Source: Rickettsiales bacterium
GTDB lineage: Bacteria; Pseudomonadota; Alphaproteobacteria; Rickettsiales; JABCZZ01
NCBI GenBank assembly: GCA_035765535.1
Contig: DASTXE010000003.1
Location: 452,516 to 516,515 of the forward strand
Direction: 5' to 3'
Length of the DNA: 64,000 nucleotides
The notes below the pieces were generated by a model, which was not told the DNA's origin, did not search any database, and saw only the letters and a list, made by a program, of their open reading frames with translations. Positions 33,463-41,976 of the stretch are shown here, in pieces. A program made the translations under genes and the position numbers. Each line of letters starts with the position of its first letter. Position 1 is the stretch's first letter.

Positions 33463-33489
33463 AGGGAGGCCCCGGTGCGAGGCCTCCCT
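33463..33489 (-). terminator. Hairpin after the Gln/Asn-rich small gene
   Basis: A 9-bp stem, AGGGAGGCC (33463-33471) with GGCCTCCCT (33481-33489). It lies 12 bases beyond the stop of the 55-residue gene at 33502. Confidence 0.6.
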
Positions 33490-33501
33490 GTGTCAGCCAG
33501 A

Positions 33502-33669
33502 TTAACGATTACCCGAAGAGTTATCGTTCTTATGGCTTTGGCTTTGCTGGCCGCCGGGTTTCTGGGTGGTTTCATTGCGTCCGGCAGTGTTGTCGGTACG
33601 GCCCTTCTGGTTCTGGTTATTACCGGAAACGTTTGAACGCTGATTATCGGATTGATTCTGATTAGGCAT
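33502..33669 (-). CDS. Small Gln/Asn-rich hydrophilic protein
   Basis: A 55-residue protein (MPNQNQSDNQRSNVSGNN, ending SSGNR), preceded by a strong GGGAGG ribosome site six bases before the ATG. It is made almost wholly of Asn, Gln, Ser, Gly and charged residues, without hydrophobic core, so it should be disordered, as in hydrophilin-like stress proteins. A hairpin follows. It is too short for ordinary gene finders and would be missed. The function is inferred only from composition. Confidence 0.7.
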   Translation of the reverse strand: MPNQNQSDNQRSNVSGNNQNQKGRTDNTAGRNETTQKPGGQQSQSHKNDNSSGNR

Positions 33670-33770
33670 AATTTCCTCCCTAATAAAATGAAACTATTCG
33701 TATGCATACGAATTAGCCTACCAATAGTAGGAAAAGCAGAGTGTATTTACGATAGAGAAGCTTTGCGGTT

Positions 33771-34628
33771 TTAATCAAGAGATGATAAAGAACGCGGGTT
33801 TTTCCCGTATTCTTTGCTCACTTTCGTAAATTCCGCGCCGAAATAAAGAATTTGTGCGGAATAATAGACCCAAATCAGGAATACTACGAAGGAGCCTGCT
33901 GCACCGTAGGTGGAATGTACGGCGCTATGGCTGATGTAAAAGCTGATAAGCCATTTGCCTGCATCGAAAAGCAATGCCGTCAGTAAAGCTCCCCACCAGA
34001 CATCCCTGTAGCGTATGTCCGTATCGGGAAGCAGCCGGAATATAGCAGCGAAAAGCAGGACATTGATCCCAAGCGATAGCAGCCAGCCCGCAACCAGAGC
34101 GACATAGGAGAAACCGGGAACATAAAGGATAAAATATTGCGTGACGATATGCAGGAGCATCGTAATCAGCAGGGACGTAAGCAACAGGAATCCCGTTCCC
34201 AGAATCATAGCAAAGGAAACAAAACGGGCAGCGATAATATGCCATAGCGGCATATTTTTCGGGGCAGGGACATGCCAGATAGTATTAAACGCATCCTGCA
34301 GTTCGGAAAACACACCCGATGCGCCCACGAACAGAATTACAAGGCTTAATATAGTCGCAAGCACACCATTTTCGTTGTTCTGGGAGTGCATCACAATAAT
34401 GGAAATAATATCGGTTCCGTCCTTGCCGATGAGCTGCTCCATCTGCTGGCTTAAATGCCCGGTCAGAACATCTCGCGTCCAGAAAACCTCGCCAAGCTCG
34501 AAAAAGAGAATAAGCAGCGGGCCGATAGAAAGCGCGCTGTAAAAAGCCAGAGCTGCGCCCAGACGTGGGCAGTTATCTTTCAGCCATTCCTGTACGGTAC
34601 GTTTTAGAATTGTGAAAACCGTCGTCAC
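33771..34628 (-). CDS. YihY/BrkB-family membrane protein, GTG start
   Basis: The 285-residue protein has six membrane helices and the family core (LGAALAFYSALSIGPLLILF; AWLLSLGINVLLFAAIFRLLPD is a later pair). The gene starts with GTG two bases after the stop of the upstream gene; an AAGGAA site lies inside that gene. The family was once called ribonuclease BN in error and has no proven biochemical role. It probably shares a transcript with the pyruvate-oxidase-like gene. Confidence 0.85.
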   Translation of the reverse strand: MTTVFTILKRTVQEWLKDNCPRLGAALAFYSALSIGPLLILFFELGEVFWTRDVLTGHLSQQMEQLIGKDGTDIISIIVMHSQNNENGVLATILSLVILFVGASGVFSELQDAFNTIWHVPAPKNMPLWHIIAARFVSFAMILGTGFLLLTSLLITMLLHIVTQYFILYVPGFSYVALVAGWLLSLGINVLLFAAIFRLLPDTDIRYRDVWWGALLTALLFDAGKWLISFYISHSAVHSTYGAAGSFVVFLIWVYYSAQILYFGAEFTKVSKEYGKNPRSLSSLD

Positions 34629-34630
34629 AG

Positions 34631-36295
34631 TTACAGGATTTCCTTGATCTTCGCGATGGAGTAATTAGCGGCTTGCGAGAGTTTGATATGTGGCGGAATG
34701 ATTTTTTCGGTCTCATCTATCACAACGTCGACAATAAAAGGTTTGGCGCTTTTCATACCTTGCGTGATGGCGTTTTCCAGATCCTGCGCCTCCGTTACCT
34801 GCATGCCGTCGCCGCCGCAAGCACGAGCAAATGCAGCAAAGTCCGGATTATGAAGGGAGGTCTGAGTTTCCGGCATCCCTCTGGCTTCCTGTTCGATCCG
34901 TATCATGCCAAGGCGTTTGTTATTGAAGATGACGAAAACAATCGCGAGCCCATACCGCACGGCGGTCGCGAAATCCGCCATAAGCATGGTGAATCCGCCA
35001 TCGCCGGTAATAGCGATCACTTGGCGTTTGGGATAGGCAAGCTTTGCGCCGATCGCGGCACCTAAGCTGAATGCCATGGTCGCAAGCATGCCGGAGATGA
35101 TAAAACGTTGACCGGCTTTAATCGAGAGATAGCGTGCGGCCCATGCGGTCACTTCGCCGGTATCGCACACAAAAATGGCATTCTCCGTAGCGAGTTCGCC
35201 GATCAGATGGGCAAGGCGCTGCGGTTTAATGGGAACGGACAAATCCGTAACTTCACGCTGCACCTGTTCTTTCCAGCGTTTCGTTTCATCCTGCATCTGC
35301 TGGAGGAAACGCTTGTCGGTCTTAGGCTCCAGACGCTCAAGCAGCTTGTCGATAACGGCACCGCTGTCGCCCGCGATGGCAATATCCACCGGCATATGTT
35401 TGCCAAGCTGGCATGGATCAAGGTCAATCTGGATAATTTTTGCATGGCGCGGAAGAAAATCCGCATAGGGAAAATTTGTGCCAATCATAATAAGCGCATC
35501 GCAGCGCTCGATCGCTTTCATGGCGGGCTTCACACCTAGCATTCCCAGCCCGCCGATAGAGTAGGGGTGAGATTCAGGAAAAAGCTCTTTAGCACGTAGC
35601 GCATGAATAACGGGAGCATAAAGACGTTCTGCCAGAGTATAAACCCGCTCCGCCGCTCCATTGCATCCCAAGCCTGCCAGAATAACAACCCGGTCACTCT
35701 GGTTCAGCAGCTCTATCGCCTGTAATACAGGCTCCCGGTTACCCTGGACGACATTGCGATAAGGTAGGTGTAGCCGCCATCTATCCGCATGCGGAACAGT
35801 TTTTGCAGCTACATCGAGCGGAATATTGAGATGAGCGACGCCGCTTCGCTCAATGGCCGTCTGAATAGCCTGTGCAGCTTGACATGCAAAATTCTCGGGA
35901 TTGGTGACCATCTGGTTATAAACGGTCACGTTATTGAAAAGGCTTATCAGATCCACTTCCTGCTGGTAAGAAGAGCCGAGCATAGAGGTGGCGACCTGTC
36001 CGGTAATGGCGAGCACAGGAACGCGGTCGCATTTGGCATCGTACAGCGCGTTAAGCAGGTGAATGGCTCCGGGGCCCGCAGTGCCTGCGCAAACGCCCAG
36101 CCGTCCGGTGAGCTTCGCTTGCCCTACAGCGGCAAAGCCGCCGGATTCTTCGTGGGCGACATGGATAAATCGGATTTTGTTCTGGGTGCGTATGGCTTCC
36201 GTCAATTCGTTTATGGCATCACCCGGTACGCCGAAAATATGCTGGACACCTGCCTCAGATAACAGGCGCAGCAACACTTCAAATACGTTGCTCAT
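34631..36295 (-). CDS. Thiamine-diphosphate enzyme, pyruvate-oxidase-like
   Basis: The 554-residue protein has the three-domain TPP enzyme fold. N-terminal PYR domain: FGVPGDAINELTEAI with a catalytic Glu in HEESGGF. Central domain: a Rossmann-like region with VVILAGLGCNGAAERV. C-terminal PP domain: the GDGGFTML...NN metal-binding motif. The LGSSYQQEVDLISLF loop is closest to PoxB-type pyruvate oxidases, which oxidise pyruvate to acetate, CO2 and a reduced quinone or H2O2. Acetolactate synthase-like activity cannot be excluded. The leader contains an 11-bp inverted repeat. Confidence 0.85.
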   Translation of the reverse strand: MSNVFEVLLRLLSEAGVQHIFGVPGDAINELTEAIRTQNKIRFIHVAHEESGGFAAVGQAKLTGRLGVCAGTAGPGAIHLLNALYDAKCDRVPVLAITGQVATSMLGSSYQQEVDLISLFNNVTVYNQMVTNPENFACQAAQAIQTAIERSGVAHLNIPLDVAAKTVPHADRWRLHLPYRNVVQGNREPVLQAIELLNQSDRVVILAGLGCNGAAERVYTLAERLYAPVIHALRAKELFPESHPYSIGGLGMLGVKPAMKAIERCDALIMIGTNFPYADFLPRHAKIIQIDLDPCQLGKHMPVDIAIAGDSGAVIDKLLERLEPKTDKRFLQQMQDETKRWKEQVQREVTDLSVPIKPQRLAHLIGELATENAIFVCDTGEVTAWAARYLSIKAGQRFIISGMLATMAFSLGAAIGAKLAYPKRQVIAITGDGGFTMLMADFATAVRYGLAIVFVIFNNKRLGMIRIEQEARGMPETQTSLHNPDFAAFARACGGDGMQVTEAQDLENAITQGMKSAKPFIVDVVIDETEKIIPPHIKLSQAANYSIAKIKEIL

Positions 36296-36341
36296 AAGGG
36301 CGCTCTGGAAATAATGTGATGAACGGAAGCGAAAATCAAGA

Positions 36342-36399
36342 GAACCAGGAAATGTAATTTCGCTGCCACTATTTCAGACAACGCTATTTTTCCTGGTTC
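36342..36399 (-). promoter_or_regulatory. Long-range inverted repeat in the leader of the TPP enzyme gene
   Basis: GAACCAGGAAA (36342-36352) and TTTCCTGGTTC (36389-36399) are perfect complements, 36 bases apart, in the 207-base gap upstream of the gene. Paired, they would form a stem with a large loop in the transcript. It may be a regulatory leader. Confidence 0.5.
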
Positions 36400-36502
36400 A
36401 AAACCCGCAAGCACGAAGCATGCAGGAAAGTTAACCATAGCATGATCCGCATAAAAATGAGAGAAGAAGTACACGATCGGGCTGTAAAGAATATATAAAA
36501 CC

Positions 36503-37177
36503 TTAAGCCGCGTGCTTATACCAGTCCATAATCTGTTCGCCTATGGCATTGACAAGCCCCTGGCTTTTAATTTCGGTAATTTTCCATTTGCCGTTATCAT
36601 AACGCATGATACCCATATGCTCGCCGTTGAGGGTGATATCGAGATTATAGCATGCACCTTCCTGACAGGCGGTGGGAACAGGTATGGCATTGCCGGTATA
36701 AAGCTTGTTCTTGTATTCGATATTGAGCGGGACTGGCGTCAGCTGTTCCGGGTTGCGCTCCAGCTCTTCGATCAGGCTCTTGAGTATTTTGATGAGATGA
36801 TTGCGCTGGGCGCTGCCGGAAGCGTTCCATTCGCCTTTCTCGGCCCGCCGGTGGGAGAGCTTATATTTAAGCCCCACCATCTGCGTCATATAATCATTGG
36901 CATTGAGTTTTTCGACATATTGATGCGCGAGGATAAACCAGTGATATGCTGTTCCCACGGGAACGCCGGAACCTTCGGGTGCTTTGCCGGCCCTGCGCTT
37001 GACGGTGCTGTAGGTCAGCTCCCATTTTTCCGGTGTGACCTTCTTTTCCTTCCAGTCTCCCTGATCGTAATGCCAGTGATGCGTCCGGCCTATTTTCATG
37101 CCGGTATATTGTTTTCCTTCGAACTCCTTTACGCTGTTATAGCTTTTGGAAATATCGGATGAAGATTTTTTTTTCAT
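36503..37177 (-). CDS. Unknown cytoplasmic protein
   Basis: The 224-residue protein has a strong GAGGAG ribosome site seven bases before the ATG. No signal peptide or membrane helix is visible. The first half contains THHWHYDQGDWKEKKVTPEKW, and the middle is basic and helical (LKYKLSHRRAEKGEW; LIKILKSLIEELERN). The end contains YNLDITLNGEHMGIMRYDNGKWKI. Related proteins probably occur in other alphaproteobacteria, but I cannot name a function. It is placed between the YciF-type gene and the pyruvate-oxidase gene, all on the minus strand. Confidence 0.75.
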   Translation of the reverse strand: MKKKSSSDISKSYNSVKEFEGKQYTGMKIGRTHHWHYDQGDWKEKKVTPEKWELTYSTVKRRAGKAPEGSGVPVGTAYHWFILAHQYVEKLNANDYMTQMVGLKYKLSHRRAEKGEWNASGSAQRNHLIKILKSLIEELERNPEQLTPVPLNIEYKNKLYTGNAIPVPTACQEGACYNLDITLNGEHMGIMRYDNGKWKITEIKSQGLVNAIGEQIMDWYKHAA

Positions 37178-37216
37178 GAACTTTCTCCTCTAGCCCGGCC
37201 ATATCATCCCCATGAT

Positions 37217-37247
37217 CTGGGAAGGCGGTGCGGCACCGCCTTCCCAG
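37217..37247 (-). terminator. Strong hairpin after the YciF-type gene
   Basis: A 14-bp perfect stem, CTGGGAAGGCGGTG/CACCGCCTTCCCAG, with a three-base loop, just past the stop of the 37252 gene. No T run is seen on the minus strand, so termination is likely but not certain. Confidence 0.6.
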
Positions 37248-37251
37248 GCGT

Positions 37252-37755
37252 TTAGGCCGCGGTCCGCATAGCTTGATCGTTAACATCCGAAATCGCGATT
37301 TTATTCAGCTTTTCGTCGGTTGCCTTCTCTTCGGTGAGTGTGTCCTGCAGCAGCTGTGCGGCATTGTGGAAGCCAAGCTTCTTCGCCAGCTCTACAAGGA
37401 ACCCATAAGACGCCATCTCGTAATGCTCGACTTTCTGAGCACCTGCAATCAGCATGCTGTCACGAACGGGACCTTTCTTGAGGCTGCTGATAACTTCATC
37501 GGCTTCCTGCGTTAACCCCTGCATGGCAGCGCAGGTTTTCTTCTCGAGTCTGAGATTCAAACCTGCGACAACCCGGTGAATCCTGCCGATCTGGCCTTCA
37601 GTTTCCTGAAGATGCCTTCTGAAACCTTCTGCAAGTTTGGCATTGGAAGCAGCTTCCGTTAGTTTGGGCAAAGCAGCGACCAGCTGCTGCTCTGCGTCAT
37701 AAATGTCGGAAAGCCCGGTGATGAAAACGTCTTTCAGGGATGCGATATTCTGCAT
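37252..37755 (-). CDS. YciF-type ferritin-like stress protein (DUF892)
   Basis: The 167-residue four-helix protein of the DUF892 family shows LKDVFITGLSDIYDAEQQLVAALPKL at the start. The acidic residues that would form a diiron site lie in DAEQ, ETEGQI and EHYEM. YciF-type proteins are induced by osmotic and general stress. It lies 48 bp downstream of the gene for a disordered Tyr-rich protein, and the two may share a transcript. Confidence 0.88.
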   Translation of the reverse strand: MQNIASLKDVFITGLSDIYDAEQQLVAALPKLTEAASNAKLAEGFRRHLQETEGQIGRIHRVVAGLNLRLEKKTCAAMQGLTQEADEVISSLKKGPVRDSMLIAGAQKVEHYEMASYGFLVELAKKLGFHNAAQLLQDTLTEEKATDEKLNKIAISDVNDQAMRTAA

Positions 37756-37803
37756 ATTCTTCTCCTTCTGTCTGATAAAACGTAGATGTGAAAAAGGCTG
37801 GAT

Positions 37804-38409
37804 CTACCAGTAGCTATTATAGTTGCGGGACCGGTTGCGATATCCGTAATCCCCGTCATAGCTTCGGTCATAGTCTCGGTCCCGGTTGTCATAACCATAT
37901 TCACCCGCATACCGGGCGCTGGAACGATTATCGAAACGGTTTCCTCTTTGATAGAAGCTTGAGGCGGAAGGAGCATAACTGCCGCTATAGTACGGGTATC
38001 CGTTGTAATACCCTCCGGTGTAGTAGTTATTGCCCTGCGCATCGCTGCGGTATGGTTCGAGCTCGTAGTCATAATCATAGCCATAACCGTAGTCGCTGCC
38101 GTAGCCCTGATTACGCCCATATCGGTTATAACCGCGCATATTGCTGTTGCGCGAGGAACGGCCGTAACTCGGATAATCGTAATCGTCGTATGAGCCATAG
38201 GAGGGAACGTTATTATAGCCGCGGTAATAGCTGTTATTCCTTGCTGAGTAAGGTGACCTGCCATACTCACGGTCATAATAGTCGGAATATGCACCGGGAT
38301 CGGTATTGAAATATTCGCTGTCGCGGTAGCGGCGCGAGGAACGGTAAGCATCCCCATAACCCGGATCGTAATCATTATATAGGGACCTGTTCATTACAGA
38401 TATTGCCAT
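37804..38409 (-). CDS. Tyr/Arg/Gly/Ser-rich disordered protein A
   Basis: I start at 38409 (MAISVMNRSLYND), which has AGGAGA eight bases upstream; this gives 201 residues. The chain is almost entirely Tyr, Gly, Ser, Asp, Asn and Arg, with recurrent YGR, SYGS and DYD words, for example SYGSYDDYDYPSYGRSS. There is no signal peptide, hydrophobic core or repeat of fixed length. This composition resembles prion-like and RGG proteins that form condensates with RNA. A second protein of the same style is encoded at 55223-56185. Other long frames over this DNA are composition artefacts. The function is unknown. Confidence 0.75.
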   Translation of the reverse strand: MAISVMNRSLYNDYDPGYGDAYRSSRRYRDSEYFNTDPGAYSDYYDREYGRSPYSARNNSYYRGYNNVPSYGSYDDYDYPSYGRSSRNSNMRGYNRYGRNQGYGSDYGYGYDYDYELEPYRSDAQGNNYYTGGYYNGYPYYSGSYAPSASSFYQRGNRFDNRSSARYAGEYGYDNRDRDYDRSYDGDYGYRNRSRNYNSYW

Positions 38410-38751
38410 AACTGTTCTCCTGAATACTTTGATTAAAAGAATTAATACGTGAAGGACGGAATGCTTTTGCAATATACGAGGAGACAAGCGGCTCGAAGCC
38501 GTGAATTTCCGTACGGCATTCCTGAATGTTACGCCGAATCACGTGGCATTATTTTTAGCATGGGATCGAATAAAAATTCGATGTGACAGCTTTGATCGAA
38601 GAGTAAAAAAGATAGGATTATCATTTACTAAAGCGAGACAGTTAAAAGGGTTTTACAGGAATTATATTCCCCCTTTAGCACAACCTTATCGAAATATTAT
38701 TCCGGGTGTTTGCATATAGAATGGCAACAATTCTATCAGGAGAATAATTCA
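38410..38751. other. Divergent intergenic region
   Basis: Between the disordered-protein gene and the Nramp gene there is a perfect hairpin ATCGAAT-AAAA-ATTCGAT at 38565-38582 and a GGAATTATATTCC dyad near 38660. A 72-codon frame starting GTG at 38501 overlaps this region, but its GAGGAG sits about 16 bases upstream. I do not call it a gene. Confidence 0.4.
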
Positions 38752-40035
38752 GTGGGCGCGCTGGCACAGGAAAACATCAAACATACCGATAAGCCCGCTT
38801 CAGGGTTTAAACGTTATCTTAAAATTCTGGGACCCGGCTTTATCACTGGCGCTTCGGATGACGATCCTTCCGGGATAGCCACTTATTCCATAGCCGGTGC
38901 GCAGTTTGGCACTGCTATGCTCTACACAAGCTGGATAACGTGGCCGTTGTTGGCTGCGGTGCAGATGATGTGCGCAAGAATCGGCATGGTAACCGGCGAA
39001 GGGCTCACCCGCAGCTTGAGCAAGAAGTTTCCTAAATCCATAATTCTCATCATATGCTGCGGGCTGTTTGTCGCCAATACCATTAATATTGCGGCGGATA
39101 TTTCGGGTATGGCGGATGCGGCGGGACTGATATTTAAGATAAACCCAGCATTCTACATGATCCTGTTTGGTGTGATGATTGGTTATGCGGTAGTCAAATT
39201 CCATTATGATCAGATTGCAAAAATACTCAAATGGCTGGCCTTCTCTCTGATGGCATATGTATTAGCTGCGATATTGCTGCACCCGGACTGGGCAGATGTA
39301 ATGCGCAAGACCTTTACAATCTCACCCCCCAAAACGCAGGAAGGGTGGAAGACGCTTGTGGCCATTCTGGGTACCACCATCAGCCCTTATCTGTTCTTCT
39401 GGCAGGCAGCGCAGGAGGTGGAATGTGAAAAGAAAGAATATGGTGAGACCCGGCCCGGCGCTACGGCTCAGGAGCTGTCTGATAAGAGAATTGATATTAC
39501 TGCCGGTGCCTTACTTTCTAATGTCGTGATGTTCTTTATTATACTGACGACGGCACTGACACTGCACAAGCAGGGAATGACTAATATTCAATCCGCAAAG
39601 GAAGCGGCGCAGGCACTGCAATCTATCGCAGGTTCTTATTCAGCATTGCTATATACTGTTGGGATTATCACCGTAGGATTTCTTGCAATTCCGACATTAG
39701 CCGGTTCGACCGCTTATATGTTTGCCGATGTATTTTATCTGCCCCAGGGATTGGATAAGAAGTTCAACAGAGCCAAGGCGTTTTACACGATCATCCTGTT
39801 TTCCGTGCTATGTGGAATTCTACTGGACATGATGAAATTTAACCCCATGCAGCTTTTGTTCTGGACGGCTATTATCAATGGTATCGTTGCACCGTTTATG
39901 CTGGTGGGCATTCTTATCATCAGCCGGGATAGGAAAATCATGAAGGACCAGCCTAGCAGCGTGCTTAATCAGGTGGTAGTAGGCATTGCAACAATAGCAA
40001 TGTTCCTGGCGGCTATAAGTATGTTTGTGCTGTAA
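38752..40035 (+). CDS. Nramp-superfamily transporter with DPSG motif, GTG start
   Basis: The GTG at 38752 has AGGAGA eight bases before it and gives 427 residues with about eleven helices. The first helix carries D38-P39-S40-G41 (DDDPSGIATYS) where classical Nramp manganese/iron transporters have DPGN. Helix six shows TTISPYLFFW instead of the usual MPHN metal site. The family is therefore clear, but the normal metal ligands are altered. Related subgroups carry magnesium or other ions; the substrate here is open. It lies 130 bp before the cyo operon. Confidence 0.85.
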   Translation: MGALAQENIKHTDKPASGFKRYLKILGPGFITGASDDDPSGIATYSIAGAQFGTAMLYTSWITWPLLAAVQMMCARIGMVTGEGLTRSLSKKFPKSIILIICCGLFVANTINIAADISGMADAAGLIFKINPAFYMILFGVMIGYAVVKFHYDQIAKILKWLAFSLMAYVLAAILLHPDWADVMRKTFTISPPKTQEGWKTLVAILGTTISPYLFFWQAAQEVECEKKEYGETRPGATAQELSDKRIDITAGALLSNVVMFFIILTTALTLHKQGMTNIQSAKEAAQALQSIAGSYSALLYTVGIITVGFLAIPTLAGSTAYMFADVFYLPQGLDKKFNRAKAFYTIILFSVLCGILLDMMKFNPMQLLFWTAIINGIVAPFMLVGILIISRDRKIMKDQPSSVLNQVVVGIATIAMFLAAISMFVL

Positions 40036-40168
40036 CAACACGCATGAGCCGCATAAGGACAATTCCTGAGGGAAATTTATGTAAATTTCACCGTGGGTTG
40101 GAATACTCTTAATCGAAATTTTATCGGTGTTTAAGTGTTAATGGCATTCCAAAAGTATATGGGGCCAT

Positions 40169-41062
40169 ATGGAATTAGCTTACGCACAAGCACCGGCATC
40201 TGCCGGCCTGAAAGATTATGTGACACTTCTCAAGCCTCGTGTCATGTCACTCGCTTTATTTACAGGCATGGTAGGGATGGAACTTGCTCCCGGTCATCTC
40301 CCTGTGTCCAATGCCCTGTGGGTTATGCTATCACTGGCACTGGGAGGAGGGGCGGCAGGTGCGCTGAACATGTGGCTGGAGCGTGATCGTGATGCGCTGA
40401 TGGAGCGCACAAAACATCGCCCTCTTCCGGCAGGGCGTATTTCACCTGATACGGCACTACGCTTTGCATTACTATGTGCAGGCGTTTCCATCGCCATGAT
40501 GGCTCAGGCGGCTAATATTATAGCTGCTGCGCTGTTGCTCGGCACAATTGTTTTTTATGCCGTGGTCTATACGGTCTGGCTTAAACCCCGCACGCCGATG
40601 AATATCGTTATTGGAGGAGCGGCGGGCGCGTTACCGCCCGTAATTGGCTGGGCAGCCGTAACGGGGAATGTGTCTTTGGAGCCGATTATCCTGTTCATGA
40701 TTATCTTTCTGTGGACGCCGCCGCATTTTTGGGCACTGGCTTTACTGAAATCCGATGATTACCGCAACGCAGGCATCCCCATGCTGCCTGTCACAGCGGG
40801 GCGCGAAGCGACTATCCGCCAGATGCTTATCTACAGCCTGCTGTTATTTCCCTTCATCCTGCTGCCTTATGCGCTGGGCATGGCAGGACTGCCCTATGCG
40901 GCAGGTGCCAGCATCCTGGGGTTCGCGTTCATTGGCTATGCAATCAGCCTCTGGTACAGCCAGGACCTGAAATATGCCATGCCCATGTTTACCTATTCAC
41001 TGCTCTATCTGGCAGGAATATTCACGCTGCTGTTGCTCGACAAGGTGCTTTATGGCGTATAA
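40169..41062 (+). CDS. cyoE: Protoheme IX farnesyltransferase
   Basis: The 297-residue UbiA-type prenyltransferase converts heme b to heme o with farnesyl diphosphate. The aspartate-rich motif NMWLERDRDALMERT is at about residues 70-84, and a second conserved loop is LKSDDYRNAGIPMLPV. Nine membrane helices are expected. It is encoded first in the operon, before the four oxidase subunits, rather than last as in Escherichia coli. It overlaps cyoA by 11 bp. It supplies the heme o needed by CyoB. Confidence 0.95.
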   Translation: MELAYAQAPASAGLKDYVTLLKPRVMSLALFTGMVGMELAPGHLPVSNALWVMLSLALGGGAAGALNMWLERDRDALMERTKHRPLPAGRISPDTALRFALLCAGVSIAMMAQAANIIAAALLLGTIVFYAVVYTVWLKPRTPMNIVIGGAAGALPPVIGWAAVTGNVSLEPIILFMIIFLWTPPHFWALALLKSDDYRNAGIPMLPVTAGREATIRQMLIYSLLLFPFILLPYALGMAGLPYAAGASILGFAFIGYAISLWYSQDLKYAMPMFTYSLLYLAGIFTLLLLDKVLYGV

Positions 41063-41975
41063 TAGGCATCATATTTTACGCACAGCCGCAATACTTAGCC
41101 TCGTGCTGGGACTTACCGGATGCCATGAAGGAGTGCTGGCACCGGAAGGCCCGATTTCCGAACAGGAACGTCTGATCCTGTTCGATTCGCTTGCGGTGAT
41201 GCTGGCGATCGTAATTCCTACGATACTGGCAACCTTGGGCTTCGCCTGGTGGTTCCGCGCTTCGAACAAGCGCGCAAAATATCTGCCGGAATGGTCTTAT
41301 TCGGGGAAAGTGGAACTGCTGGTCTGGTCTATTCCTGCGCTTGTGATTCTGTTCCTGGGCGGCATAGCCTGGTTCAGCTCCCATGATCTGGATCCCTCGC
41401 AGCCGCTTACCTCTAAGGAAAAGCCGCTGGAAATAGAAGTTGTGTCGCTGGACTGGAAATGGCTGTTTATCTACCCAGAGCAGCATGTTGCGAGCATAAA
41501 CCGTCTGGTCGTGCCCGCCGGAATGCCACTGCATTTCTATATTACATCCGCCTCGGTATTTAACGACTTCTTTGTGCCGCAGCTGGGCAGCCAGATTTAT
41601 GCCATGGGTGGTATGGCGACGCAGCTGAATCTGAAAGCGGACAAGCCGGGTGTTTATCCGGGCCTTTCTGCCCACTTCAGCGGGGACGGCTTCTCCGACA
41701 TGTATTTCAATGTGGAAGCAGTTCCGGCGGCGAAATTTACGGCTTGGGTAGCGACAGCGAAAACGCAAGGGAGAGTGTTGAGCGAGACAGAGTATCGCTC
41801 GCTGCTGGTGCAGAGCCATAATGTGAAGCCCTATACCTACCGTGATGTTGCGCCGGGACTGTTTACCGATGTGGTCATGCAGAAACTTCCGGAAGGAGAG
41901 GGGCCGAAAGAAGGCAGACCCGCACCGGAAGTGACTCCGAAATCAACACAGGCACCTTCGGGGAAAGAGGATTAA
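41052..41975 (+). CDS. cyoA: Ubiquinol oxidase subunit II
   Basis: The 307-residue subunit has a lipoprotein signal with lipobox LTGC, two membrane helices ([19 protein letters not shown] and [19 protein letters not shown]) and a periplasmic cupredoxin domain. The CuA ligands of cytochrome c oxidases are absent, as expected for a quinol oxidase ([17 protein letters not shown] has no Cys). The ATG at 41052 lies inside the end of cyoE. An open frame upstream to 40974 is not used. Confidence 0.94.
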   Translation: MAYNRHHILRTAAILSLVLGLTGCHEGVLAPEGPISEQERLILFDSLAVMLAIVIPTILATLGFAWWFRASNKRAKYLPEWSYSGKVELLVWSIPALVILFLGGIAWFSSHDLDPSQPLTSKEKPLEIEVVSLDWKWLFIYPEQHVASINRLVVPAGMPLHFYITSASVFNDFFVPQLGSQIYAMGGMATQLNLKADKPGVYPGLSAHFSGDGFSDMYFNVEAVPAAKFTAWVATAKTQGRVLSETEYRSLLVQSHNVKPYTYRDVAPGLFTDVVMQKLPEGEGPKEGRPAPEVTPKSTQAPSGKED

Positions 41976-41976
41976 G

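Noticed and set aside
36292-36474. 60-codon GTG frame overlapping the TPP-enzyme start by ATGA
   Set aside because: No ribosome site, and it lies over a perfect inverted repeat in the leader, which better explains the sequence.
37734-38375. Thr/Ile/Met-rich 213-codon frame over disordered protein A
   Set aside because: Alternative phase of a low-complexity gene; no ribosome site and no homology.
38501-38719. 72-codon frame with GTG start before the Nramp gene
   Set aside because: Possible ribosome site is too far upstream and nothing in the protein is recognisable; left as unsupported.
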